Assembly (NCBI GenBank): GCA_964001305.1
Contig: CAXFAI010000008.1
Coordinates: 15,313-79,312 of the forward strand
Reading direction: 5' to 3'
Source of the DNA: CAJXMH01 sp964001305
GTDB taxonomy: Bacteria; Bacteroidota; Bacteroidia; Flavobacteriales_E; Vicingaceae
DNA length: 64,000 bases
The position numbers and the translations under genes are program-made. Numbering within the stretch: the first letter of the stretch is position 1; each line of letters begins with the position of its first letter. Shown piece by piece: positions 47,851 through 55,317 of the stretch. Below the pieces are notes generated by a model that saw only the letters and a list, made by a program, of their open reading frames with translations, did not search any database and was not told the DNA's origin.

Positions 47851-47881
47851 TTTGCCAAAACGATTATTAATACTATCTTTG
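47851..47881 (+). promoter_or_regulatory. Promoter of the initiator tRNA gene
   Basis: TTTG (47851-47854), a 19-base spacer and TATCTTTG (47874-47881). This is a full consensus match, 36 bases before the tRNA. Confidence 0.8.
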
Positions 47882-47917
47882 CACTCCTCAAAAAGATTAA
47901 ACGTTCATAACATATAG

Positions 47918-47990
<73 letters not shown>

Positions 47991-47993
47991 CCT

Positions 47994-48022
47994 AAAAGCC
48001 TCGATTTTCGAGGCTTTTTTTA
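47994..48022 (+). terminator. Terminator after tRNA-fMet
   Basis: A perfect 11-bp stem (47994-48004 with 48008-48018) with a 3-base loop and T-run, starting 3 bases after the tRNA's last base pair region. Confidence 0.85.
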
Positions 48023-48041
48023 TTTCTCAATTTATTTAAGA

Positions 48042-48923
48042 ATGGGAGCTCACAAAGCAGGGTTTGTAAACATAATCGGCCAACCTAATGTAGGAAAGTC
48101 TACACTGATGAATTTATTAGTAGGTGAAAAGCTTTCTATAATCACGTCCAAGGCACAAACAACGCGTCACCGTATACTTGGAATTGTAAATGAAGATGAA
48201 TACCAAATCATTTATTCAGATACACCAGGTATAATAGATCCGGCATATAAAATGCAGGAAGGGATGATGAAGTTTGTAAAAACAGCCCTTGAAGATGCAG
48301 ATCTGGTTTTATTAATGGTAGAATCAGGGCAAAGGAACTTTAAAGACAAAAGCTTACTTGATACGATTAAGGGCCTAAGTATTCCCGTTCTTTTACTATT
48401 GAATAAAATTGATGAAAGTGATCAGAAAGGTCTAGAGTCAGATGTACAGCATTGGGCAAAACAAATTGAAAAAGTGGAATTAATACCAATTTCTGCTTTG
48501 CATCATTTTAATATTGAATTTGTAAAAACTAGAATTGTAGAGCTGCTACCTGAATCTCCGCCTTATTACCCCAAAGATAGTTTGACAGATAAACCGGAAC
48601 GTTTCTTTGTAGAAGAAAAAATAAGGGAAAAGATTTTATTGAATTATGCCCAAGAAGTTCCTTATTCCGTTGAAGTTTTGGTGGAAGAGTTTAAAGAACA
48701 AGAAAAAATTATAAGAATTAGAGCAAACATTTTTGTTGCAAGAGAAAGTCAAAAAGGGATTATTATCGGAAAAGAAGGTAAGCGATTAAAGCAAGTGGGT
48801 ATAGAATCAAGGCGAGATTTAGAACAGTTTTTTAGTAAGCAAATTCACCTGGATTTATTCGTAAAAGTAAATAAGGACTGGCGAAATAATGAGCAACAAT
48901 TAAAGCGTTTCGGATATTTGTAG
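48042..48923 (+). CDS. era: Ribosome assembly GTPase Era
   Basis: Era binds the 3' end of 16S rRNA and checks maturation of the small ribosomal subunit. G1 GQPNVGKSTLM starts at residue 13, G3 is DTPGI and G4 is LLNKIDES. The C-terminal KH domain carries IIIGKEGKRLKQVG. The length of 293 residues is standard. It begins 20 bases after the tRNA terminator with no clear promoter of its own, so it may rely on read-through, and ends 1 bp before der. Confidence 0.97.
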   Translation: MGAHKAGFVNIIGQPNVGKSTLMNLLVGEKLSIITSKAQTTRHRILGIVNEDEYQIIYSDTPGIIDPAYKMQEGMMKFVKTALEDADLVLLMVESGQRNFKDKSLLDTIKGLSIPVLLLLNKIDESDQKGLESDVQHWAKQIEKVELIPISALHHFNIEFVKTRIVELLPESPPYYPKDSLTDKPERFFVEEKIREKILLNYAQEVPYSVEVLVEEFKEQEKIIRIRANIFVARESQKGIIIGKEGKRLKQVGIESRRDLEQFFSKQIHLDLFVKVNKDWRNNEQQLKRFGYL

Positions 48924-48924
48924 T

Positions 48925-50235
48925 ATGAGCAATATTGTAGCAATAGTAGGAAGACCTAATGTAGGAAAGTCAACACTTTTTAATCGACTTACAGAAAGTA
49001 GAAAAGCCATTGTAGATGAAGCTAGTGGAGTAACGCGTGACAGGCAATACGGACAAGCTTTTTGGGCAGGAAAAGAATTTACAGTAATAGACACTGGGGG
49101 TTATGTAAGAGGCTCTGATGATGAATTTGAGGGAGAAATAAGGAAACAAGTTGAAATAGCTTTAGAAGAAGCCTCAGTGATTGTTTTTGTTGTTGATGTT
49201 ACTGTTGGAATAACCGATTTGGATCAAGCAGTTGTAAATATTCTTCGTAAAACGAATAAGAAAATCTTTTTGGTTGCCAATAAGGCAGATAATCATTCAC
49301 GTATTGCGGAAGCAGCGGAGTTTTATAGTTTTGGAATTAGTGATTATGTATTCCCAATTTCAAGTATTAATGGCAGTGGAACAGGTGAACTACTAGATGA
49401 AGTAGTTAAAGAGTTACTAGAAAACAAAGAAGAGGAAGAGTCAGATATTCCTAGAATTGCTATTGTAGGTCGACCAAATGTTGGCAAATCTTCATTTTTA
49501 AATACCTTAATGGGTATTGATCGAAATATAGTAACACCAATTGCCGGAACAACTAGAGATGCGGTAGGAACGCACTATAAAGCATATGGTTTTGATTTCA
49601 TTCTTACCGATACGGCAGGTTTACGAAAGAAAAGTAAAGTAGATGAAGATGTAGAGTTTTACTCGGTCATGAGAACCATTCGAGCAATTGAGAACGCTGA
49701 TGTTTGTGTTTTGCTTATTGAGGCAAAAGAAGGAATGATGGCACAGGATATGAATATTTATCAACTAGCCATTAAAAACAAGAAGGGTATTGTTATCATG
49801 GTTAATAAATGGGACTTGTTTGAAGATAAAGATTCCAATACCATGAAACAAATCAAAGGACAGATTCTTGAAAAAATAGCCCCTTTTACTGATGTGCCAA
49901 TTATTTTTACTTCGGTGGTTGAAAAACAGCGTATTCATGAAGTATTAAAAGCAGCTGTTCAAGTATATGAGAATAGAAGAAGTAAAGTTTCTACTTCTCA
50001 ACTTAACAAAATCATGTTGCCAATAATTGAAAAGAATCCTCCACCTTCTATAAAAGGAAAGTTTATTAAAATCAAATTTGTAAGTATGTTGCCTACTTAT
50101 AAGCCAACATTTGTTTTTTATTGTAATCACCCTCAATATGTAAAGGAGCCATACAAAAGGTTTATCGAAAATAGATTGAGAGAACATTTCGAGTATACCG
50201 GAGTCCCAATTCAAATTTTCTTTCGTAAGAAATAA
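48925..50235 (+). CDS. der: Ribosome assembly GTPase Der (EngA)
   Basis: Der is a tandem GTPase for assembly of the large ribosomal subunit. Two G domains are visible, with GRPNVGKSTLFN at residue 8 and GRPNVGKSSFLN near residue 183. Each has its DT[AG]G and NK[AW]D motifs. A C-terminal KH-like domain (SMLPTYKPTFVFYCNHP) follows. The length of 436 residues is normal. It is co-transcribed with era. Confidence 0.98.
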   Translation: MSNIVAIVGRPNVGKSTLFNRLTESRKAIVDEASGVTRDRQYGQAFWAGKEFTVIDTGGYVRGSDDEFEGEIRKQVEIALEEASVIVFVVDVTVGITDLDQAVVNILRKTNKKIFLVANKADNHSRIAEAAEFYSFGISDYVFPISSINGSGTGELLDEVVKELLENKEEEESDIPRIAIVGRPNVGKSSFLNTLMGIDRNIVTPIAGTTRDAVGTHYKAYGFDFILTDTAGLRKKSKVDEDVEFYSVMRTIRAIENADVCVLLIEAKEGMMAQDMNIYQLAIKNKKGIVIMVNKWDLFEDKDSNTMKQIKGQILEKIAPFTDVPIIFTSVVEKQRIHEVLKAAVQVYENRRSKVSTSQLNKIMLPIIEKNPPPSIKGKFIKIKFVSMLPTYKPTFVFYCNHPQYVKEPYKRFIENRLREHFEYTGVPIQIFFRKK

Positions 50236-50263
50236 AAAAGGCGCCGATTTCGGCGCCTTTTTT
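50234..50263. terminator. Bidirectional terminator between der and metK
   Basis: A 13-bp perfect stem (50234-50246 with 50251-50263) with a GC-rich core and A6/T6 flanks. It overlaps the der stop and lies 1 base before the end of the convergent metK. Confidence 0.92.
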
Positions 50264-50264
50264 A

Positions 50265-51515
50265 TTAAGCAAATGCTGCTTTTATTTTATCTACATAATT
50301 GAGTTCCTCCCAAGGAAATAACTTCACATTTACAGTTACTTTTTCACCGCTTGCTGATACAAAAGTTTTTTCTACGGTTTCACAATTTCTGCCCATATGG
50401 CCATAAGCAGCAGTTTCAGAATAAATAGGTGATCTTAATTGAAATCTAGTTTCAATAGCATAAGGACGCATATCGAAGATGTCCATAAGCTTGCTTGCAA
50501 TTTCACCATCAGTAGCATCTACTTTTGATGTGCCATATGTGTTTACATAAAGCCCCATTGGTTCCGCTACTCCAATAGCATAAGCAACTTGTACTAATGC
50601 CTCGTCTGCAATTCCTGCTGCAACTAAGTTTTTCGCAATATGTCTGGTAGCATAAGCCGCTGAACGATCAACTTTACTAGGATCCTTTCCTGAAAAAGCA
50701 CCTCCACCGTGCGCTCCTTTACCACCATAGGTGTCAACAATAATTTTTCTGCCTGTTAAACCTGTATCTCCATGAGGTCCACCAATAACAAATACTCCAG
50801 TTGGATTAATATGGTATTTAATTTGATCATTAAAAAGAGCTTGGGTTTCAGCTGGCAATTTAGCCTTAACTCTAGGAATAAGAATGTTTATAACATCTTC
50901 CTTGATTTTATTTAACATGTTTTCTTCACTGTCGAAATCATCATGTTGAGTGGAAACAACTATCGCATCAATTCGAATAGGCTTGTTGTTGTCATCATAC
51001 TCAATAGTAACTTGAGATTTAGAATCAGGTCTCAAATAAGTGATTTCATTATTTTCTCTGCGTAATGCAGCCAATTCTTTTAAAAGCATATGAGAAATCT
51101 CAAGAGGAAGAGGCATAAAGCTCTCAGTTTCGTTAGTTGCATAACCAAACATCATTCCTTGATCTCCTGCGCCTTGATCTTCTTTATTTGCTCTTTCAAC
51201 ACCTTGATTAATATCAGGAGATTGTTCGTGAATTGCTGAAAATACACCACAACTATTCCCGTCAAACATATATTCACCTTTATTGTAGCCTATTTTATTA
51301 ATGACTTCCCTTGCAATTACTTGAACATCAAGGTAGGCAGATGATTTAACCTCTCCAGCTAAAACAACTTGACCAGTTGTAACTAAAGTTTCACAAGCCA
51401 CTTTTGAGTCTTTGTCAAAAGCTAAAAAGTTATCAATTAATGCGTCAGAAATTTGATCGGCAACTTTGTCTGGATGCCCTTCTGATACTGACTCTGAGGT
51501 AAATAAATACGACAT
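50265..51515 (-). CDS. metK: S-adenosylmethionine synthetase
   Basis: MetK makes S-adenosylmethionine from methionine and ATP. Signature motifs are GHPDKVADQISDAL near residue 15, GAGDQGMMFGYA (about 117) and GGGAFSGKDPSKVDRSAAY (about 273). The 416 residues include a slightly longer central region with DDNNKPIRIDAIVVSTQHDDF than the E. coli enzyme. A TACTTTAG box at 51548-51541, 7 of 8 with the -7 consensus, lies 26 bases before the start. There is no sign of a SAM riboswitch in the 63-bp leader region. Confidence 0.98.
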   Translation of the reverse strand: MSYLFTSESVSEGHPDKVADQISDALIDNFLAFDKDSKVACETLVTTGQVVLAGEVKSSAYLDVQVIAREVINKIGYNKGEYMFDGNSCGVFSAIHEQSPDINQGVERANKEDQGAGDQGMMFGYATNETESFMPLPLEISHMLLKELAALRRENNEITYLRPDSKSQVTIEYDDNNKPIRIDAIVVSTQHDDFDSEENMLNKIKEDVINILIPRVKAKLPAETQALFNDQIKYHINPTGVFVIGGPHGDTGLTGRKIIVDTYGGKGAHGGGAFSGKDPSKVDRSAAYATRHIAKNLVAAGIADEALVQVAYAIGVAEPMGLYVNTYGTSKVDATDGEIASKLMDIFDMRPYAIETRFQLRSPIYSETAAYGHMGRNCETVEKTFVSASGEKVTVNVKLFPWEELNYVDKIKAAFA

Positions 51516-51578
51516 AAGGATGTAATGTAAATTAAGTGCGCTAAAGTACGAATTGCGCGTATATTAAAAAATGCTTTT

Positions 51579-52493
51579 TTAGGCAGGTATATTGGTTAAT
51601 TGTTTAAAGATGTCTTCAAGTTTACTTTCTTCTTTTTGAAGCATGATGATACTTGCATCAGAAGCTACTGCTAGCTTAAAAAGATCATTTCTAACATCAG
51701 TATTGCTTTCACATTGGATTAAAAACTTATTTTCTGCAAGAATGTCTATAGATTCAACACCTTGTAGATTTTTGAGTTGCTTTACTTCAATGTGACCATC
51801 GAATTCTACTGTTAATTTGGGTTTAGTAACCAAAAGATTTGACATTTTATCTACTGATTCATCGGCTACTATTTTCCCTTTGTTGATGATAATTACACGA
51901 CTACAAATGGCTTCTACCTCTTGCATTATATGGGTAGAAAGCATCACCGTTTTTTTTGCTCCAATCTGTTTTATTAGCGCTCTAATTTCTTCCAGTTGGT
52001 TGGGGTCTAATCCGGTTGTGGGTTCGTCTAAAATCAAAACTTCAGGATCATGAAGCAATGCCTGAGCTAACCCAACTCTTTGTTTGTAACCTTTAGAAAG
52101 CTCTCCTATTTTTTTATTCTGCTCAACTTTTAGACCTACTGTTTGAATAATTTCCTCAACACGAGACTTTATATGGTCTAATTTGTATACACCAGCTATA
52201 AAATGTAAAAACTCCTTCACGTACATATCATAGTACAAAGGGTTTTGTTCTGCTAAGTATCCAATTTTAGATTTAATTGATAATTTGTTGTCTAGAATGT
52301 TCAGGCCAGTTACTTCAACATTCCCTTCAGTCGCAGGAATAAAACCGGTAATTATTTTCATCATGGTGGATTTTCCTGCTCCATTAGGACCTAAAAAACC
52401 AACAATCTCCCCTGGTTTAATGCTAAAACTTACTTCATCTAAGGCTTTTTGTTCACCGTAATTTTTGCTCACCTTTTCAACTAGTATCGACAT
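51579..52493 (-). CDS. gldA: Gliding-associated ABC ATPase GldA
   Basis: This 304-residue ABC ATPase has Walker A GPNGAGKSTMMK (about residue 34), signature LSKGYKQRVGLAQALL and Walker B VLILDEPTTGLDP. The C-terminal 85 residues form a small regulatory domain (KPKLTVEFDGHIEVKQLKN). The sequence MSILVEKVSKNYGEQKALDEVSFSI matches what I know of GldA. GldA works with the GldF and GldG membrane proteins, which are not in the window. Whether this strain glides cannot be told from it. Confidence 0.87.
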   Translation of the reverse strand: MSILVEKVSKNYGEQKALDEVSFSIKPGEIVGFLGPNGAGKSTMMKIITGFIPATEGNVEVTGLNILDNKLSIKSKIGYLAEQNPLYYDMYVKEFLHFIAGVYKLDHIKSRVEEIIQTVGLKVEQNKKIGELSKGYKQRVGLAQALLHDPEVLILDEPTTGLDPNQLEEIRALIKQIGAKKTVMLSTHIMQEVEAICSRVIIINKGKIVADESVDKMSNLLVTKPKLTVEFDGHIEVKQLKNLQGVESIDILAENKFLIQCESNTDVRNDLFKLAVASDASIIMLQKEESKLEDIFKQLTNIPA

Positions 52494-52504
52494 CTTTTCG
52501 CTTC

Positions 52505-52534
52505 TTTTGGTGCAGCACGAATTTACTAATTTTA
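52505..52534 (+). promoter_or_regulatory. Promoter of the rsgA-dtd-mazG operon
   Basis: TTTTG (ending at 52509), a 17-base spacer and TAATTTTA (52527-52534), 7 of 8 with the consensus. The TTG start codon follows 22 bases later. Confidence 0.6.
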
Positions 52535-52556
52535 GATGCGTTAAATCAGTAGAAAT

Positions 52557-53492
52557 TTGAAAGGAATTGTAGTAAAATCAACTGGAAGTTGGTATGAGGT
52601 TCAAACCGAGGAAGGAAATAGAATTCAAGCTCGACTAAAGGGAAAATTTCGTATCAAAGGATTAAAAAGTACAAACCCAGTTGCCGTTGGAGATTATGTC
52701 TTTTTTGAATTAGAAGGAGAAGATGCGGTGATTTATAAAATTCAAGAGCGTAAGAATTACATCATTCGCAAGTCGATTAATCTTTCAAAACAGGTTCAGA
52801 TTATTGCTGCTAATGTTGATCAATTGTTTTTGGTAATTACCTTAAACTCTCCCAAAACATTTATGGGTTTTGTAGATCGTTTTCTCGTCGGTGCCGAAGC
52901 TTATAGAATACCAGTTGTTTTACTCTATAATAAGATGGATTTAATTGTAACTGATGAGGAAAAGAGTGAATTGCAAAATTGGAAAAATGTTTACGATTTG
53001 GCAGGCTACCAACAATTTGAAATTTCCGTTCAAGAACAAAAAGGGTTAGATCAAGTACAAGATTTAATGAAGAATAAAGTCTCTATTTTTTCGGGACATT
53101 CCGGTGTTGGAAAAAGTAGTTTGGTAAATGCTTTAGATCCTAGCTTAGATTTGAGGGTGAATCAAATATCAGAAAGTCACCAGAGTGGAAAACACACCAC
53201 TACTTTTGCTGAATTGTTTGAGCTTGATTTTGGAGCTAAAATTATTGATACCCCTGGCATAAAGGGATTTGGAAATGTTGATTTAGAAAAAGAACATTTG
53301 GCACATTATTTTCCTGAAATGCGATTGCGAATGAATGAATGTAAGTTTGATAATTGTGTTCACATCAGCGAACCGAAATGTGCTATAAAAAGTGCAGTTG
53401 AAACAGGTGAAATCGCTGAAAGTAGATACCTGAATTATGTTTCTATGTATGAAGATGATTCAACCGAGTCTTATCGAACAAAAGGGTATTAA
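52557..53492 (+). CDS. rsgA: Ribosome small subunit-dependent GTPase RsgA
   Basis: RsgA is a circularly permuted GTPase that tests the 30S decoding centre late in assembly. The OB-fold N-terminus (residues 1-70) is followed by G4 NKMD (125-128), then G1 GHSGVGKS (180-187) and G3 DTPGIKGF, the permuted order. A zinc motif of CKFDNCVHISEPKC near residue 262 completes it. The TTG at 52557 is the start: it precedes the conserved KGIVVKSTGSWYEV strand, and no ATG lies earlier. It ends 1 bp before dtd. Confidence 0.95.
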   Translation: MKGIVVKSTGSWYEVQTEEGNRIQARLKGKFRIKGLKSTNPVAVGDYVFFELEGEDAVIYKIQERKNYIIRKSINLSKQVQIIAANVDQLFLVITLNSPKTFMGFVDRFLVGAEAYRIPVVLLYNKMDLIVTDEEKSELQNWKNVYDLAGYQQFEISVQEQKGLDQVQDLMKNKVSIFSGHSGVGKSSLVNALDPSLDLRVNQISESHQSGKHTTTFAELFELDFGAKIIDTPGIKGFGNVDLEKEHLAHYFPEMRLRMNECKFDNCVHISEPKCAIKSAVETGEIAESRYLNYVSMYEDDSTESYRTKGY

Positions 53493-53493
53493 A

Positions 53494-53946
53494 ATGAGAG
53501 TTGTACTACAAAGGGTAAAAGAAGCCAGAGTAATTGTAAAAGGGAATACAATAGGAGAAATAAGTAAAGGCTATTTATTATTTGTTGGTGTTGAAAATCA
53601 AGATTCAGAAGAAGATATAGATTGGCTAACCAAAAAGATAACAAATATGCGTTTGTTCAGCGATGAAAATGGAAAAATGAATCTTAGTATTCAAGAGGTT
53701 GAAGGAGAGATACTTTCAATTAGTCAGTTTACTTTATTTGCGAGTACTAAAAAAGGCAATCGCCCATCTTTTATTAAGTCAGCTAAAGCGGAATTTGCAA
53801 AAAAGATGTATGACTTGTTCAATGGTAGTTTGAAAACAAATATGAATAAAGAAGTCCAAAAGGGAGTATTTGGAGCAGACATGCAAGTGGAATTAGTTAA
53901 TGATGGTCCTGTCACTATTTTATTGGATTCAAAAAACAAAGAGTAA
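53494..53946 (+). CDS. dtd: D-aminoacyl-tRNA deacylase
   Basis: Dtd removes D-amino acids and glycine wrongly attached to tRNA. The ATG at 53494 (MRVVLQRVKEARV) is the start; the frame extends back into rsgA without meaning. The signature motif SQFTLFAS is near residue 77, and the C-terminal NDGPVTILLDS is the GPxT box. The 150-residue length is typical. It is flanked by rsgA (1 bp) and the mazG-like gene (1-bp overlap), so the three are one operon. Confidence 0.95.
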   Translation: MRVVLQRVKEARVIVKGNTIGEISKGYLLFVGVENQDSEEDIDWLTKKITNMRLFSDENGKMNLSIQEVEGEILSISQFTLFASTKKGNRPSFIKSAKAEFAKKMYDLFNGSLKTNMNKEVQKGVFGADMQVELVNDGPVTILLDSKNKE

Positions 53947-54275
53947 TGAAAATTTCTGAAGCACAAAGAAAGGTTGACCAATGGATAAACGAATATGGCG
54001 TGCGTTATTTTAATGAGCTAACCAATATGGCTCAATTGACTGAAGAAGTGGGAGAAGTTGCTCGAATTATTGCTAGAAGATACGGAGAGCAATCTGAAAA
54101 GGAGAGCGATAAGGAGAAAGATTTGGGTGATGAATTGGCGGATGTGCTATTTGTTACCATTTGCTTAGCCAATCAAACAGGTGTAAACCTAGAGGAAGCT
54201 TTAAAACGAAACTTGGAAAAGAAAACCACGAGAGATCATAAAAGGCATCAAGAGAACGAAAAGTTAAAAAATTAA
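53946..54275 (+). CDS. MazG-like nucleotide pyrophosphohydrolase
   Basis: This 109-residue all-alpha pyrophosphohydrolase is of the short MazG/dCTPase type. The metal motif is AQLTEEVGEVARIIARRYGE (EExxE) and the second acidic pair is in LGDELADVLFVTICLAN (ExxD). Such enzymes clean up aberrant nucleoside triphosphates. It overlaps dtd by one base. It is last in the operon and followed by a 115-bp gap that contains one copy of the 33-bp direct repeat. Confidence 0.9.
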   Translation: MKISEAQRKVDQWINEYGVRYFNELTNMAQLTEEVGEVARIIARRYGEQSEKESDKEKDLGDELADVLFVTICLANQTGVNLEEALKRNLEKKTTRDHKRHQENEKLKN

Positions 54276-54294
54276 ACTTTTAGATTTTAATTCA

Positions 54295-54327
54295 ATGAAT
54301 TTGATGCTTATGAATTAAGTCTCCTTT
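54295..54327 (+). repeat. 33-bp direct repeat, left copy (intergenic)
   Basis: Identical over all 33 bases and in the same orientation as 60777-60809. Read on the minus strand it encodes KGDLIHKHQIH, then a TGA stop. It looks like a loose 3' end of the small ABC ATPase gene, lying between the mazG-like and LytTR genes. The next 11 bases (54328-54338) still match the right-hand copy at 9 positions. Confidence 0.92.
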
Positions 54328-54390
54328 CAATTTATTTGAAATGGGTGAAGCAAGTTTTTACATTTCTGCGGGCAAAAGAAGTTTAAAAAT

Positions 54391-55134
54391 TTACAAGGAA
54401 TTGAAATGCCTGTTCAGTTGATTCATTACAAACTTCTTCTTAGTTCTGCTTACAGGAATTTTAGCTTTATTTTTTAAAATCAAATAACCACCATCACCAT
54501 TACATAGTTCTATTACTTTTTCTAAATTAACAATGTAACTTCTATGAACTCTAACAAAAGTGGATTTCTGCAGTTTCGATTCAAAAAGTTTTAAAATTTT
54601 TGAAACTAACAATCGTTTGCCTTCTTCTAAGTAAATGTTACTGTAATTGCTTTCTGCTTTTAAATAGATAATGTTGTCTAATGGAATGTACTGAGTGCCA
54701 GTGCTGTTAGGGATTCCGATTTTTGCATTTTTTTTCATTTTAGGTTTTAAAACTTCATGAGATTGAGTTGAATCTTCTTTACTGTAGTTCTGCGTAAAAC
54801 GATTTATTGCGTGATTAAGTGAAAAACTATTGATTGGTTCAGCAAGAAAATCAAATACATTATACTTTTTAGCTTCTAATACTTCACTTTCTTTTGAGCC
54901 AATTAAAATTACACGTGAAGACCTGTTAGCCAATTTTTCTAAGACATCAAAACCACTTGAATCTTTAAGTTGAGTGTTTAATAAAATTAAATCAGGGTTA
55001 TATTTATGAATTAAATCTATTGCAGATTTTGAACAAATAGCCCCTCCTATAATGTGGTTGTTATTTTGAAATTTAACCCATTGGGTTAGTTGTTGAACAC
55101 TTTTTTTATTCCCTTCAATAATAGCAATATTCAT
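54391..55134 (-). CDS. LytTR-family regulator with degenerate receiver domain
   Basis: The 247-residue regulator has a receiver-like domain (1-120) and a C-terminal LytTR DNA-binding domain (about 140-245: NIIYLKAESNYSNIYL, FVRVHRSYIVNLEKV). The receiver has lost its phosphorylation chemistry. N53 in LILLNTQL stands where the Asp should be, the acidic pair is reduced to E7-G8, and the conserved Lys before Pro is E99 (LAEPI). It should therefore not be controlled by a normal histidine kinase, and none is adjacent. It lies 183 bp downstream of the giant secreted-protein gene on the same strand. A 7-bp inverted repeat (attcgag / ctcgaat, 55230-55249) is 96 bp upstream. Confidence 0.9.
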   Translation of the reverse strand: MNIAIIEGNKKSVQQLTQWVKFQNNNHIIGGAICSKSAIDLIHKYNPDLILLNTQLKDSSGFDVLEKLANRSSRVILIGSKESEVLEAKKYNVFDFLAEPINSFSLNHAINRFTQNYSKEDSTQSHEVLKPKMKKNAKIGIPNSTGTQYIPLDNIIYLKAESNYSNIYLEEGKRLLVSKILKLFESKLQKSTFVRVHRSYIVNLEKVIELCNGDGGYLILKNKAKIPVSRTKKKFVMNQLNRHFNSL

Positions 55135-55266
55135 AGTTGAATTTGTTTTTCATCATACCATTATAGCATGATTAATTAAAGGTGACTAAGAGTAATTTGT
55201 AGGTATTAATTGAATTGTCTTTCCTTTCAATTCGAGTGATGGCTCGAATCAAATATAAGCAAGATT

Positions 55267-55299
55267 AAAAAAAAGAGCCATTTACTAAATGGCTCTTTT
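55267..55299 (-). terminator. Terminator after the giant secreted protein
   Basis: A 13-bp perfect stem (55271-55283 with 55287-55299) with loop act. On the minus strand it is followed by a T-run. It separates the giant gene from the LytTR gene. Confidence 0.88.
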
Positions 55300-55317
55300 C
55301 TAATTGATTCTAAAATT

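Noticed and set aside
50234..50263. SAM riboswitch candidate near metK
   Set aside because: The hairpin lies at the 3' end of metK and has the form of a bidirectional terminator; the 5' leader is too short for a SAM riboswitch.
54276..54390. Possible active second ABC ATPase gene
   Set aside because: Only about 45 bp match the end of the ATPase gene; an in-frame stop is met shortly upstream, so it cannot code for a protein.
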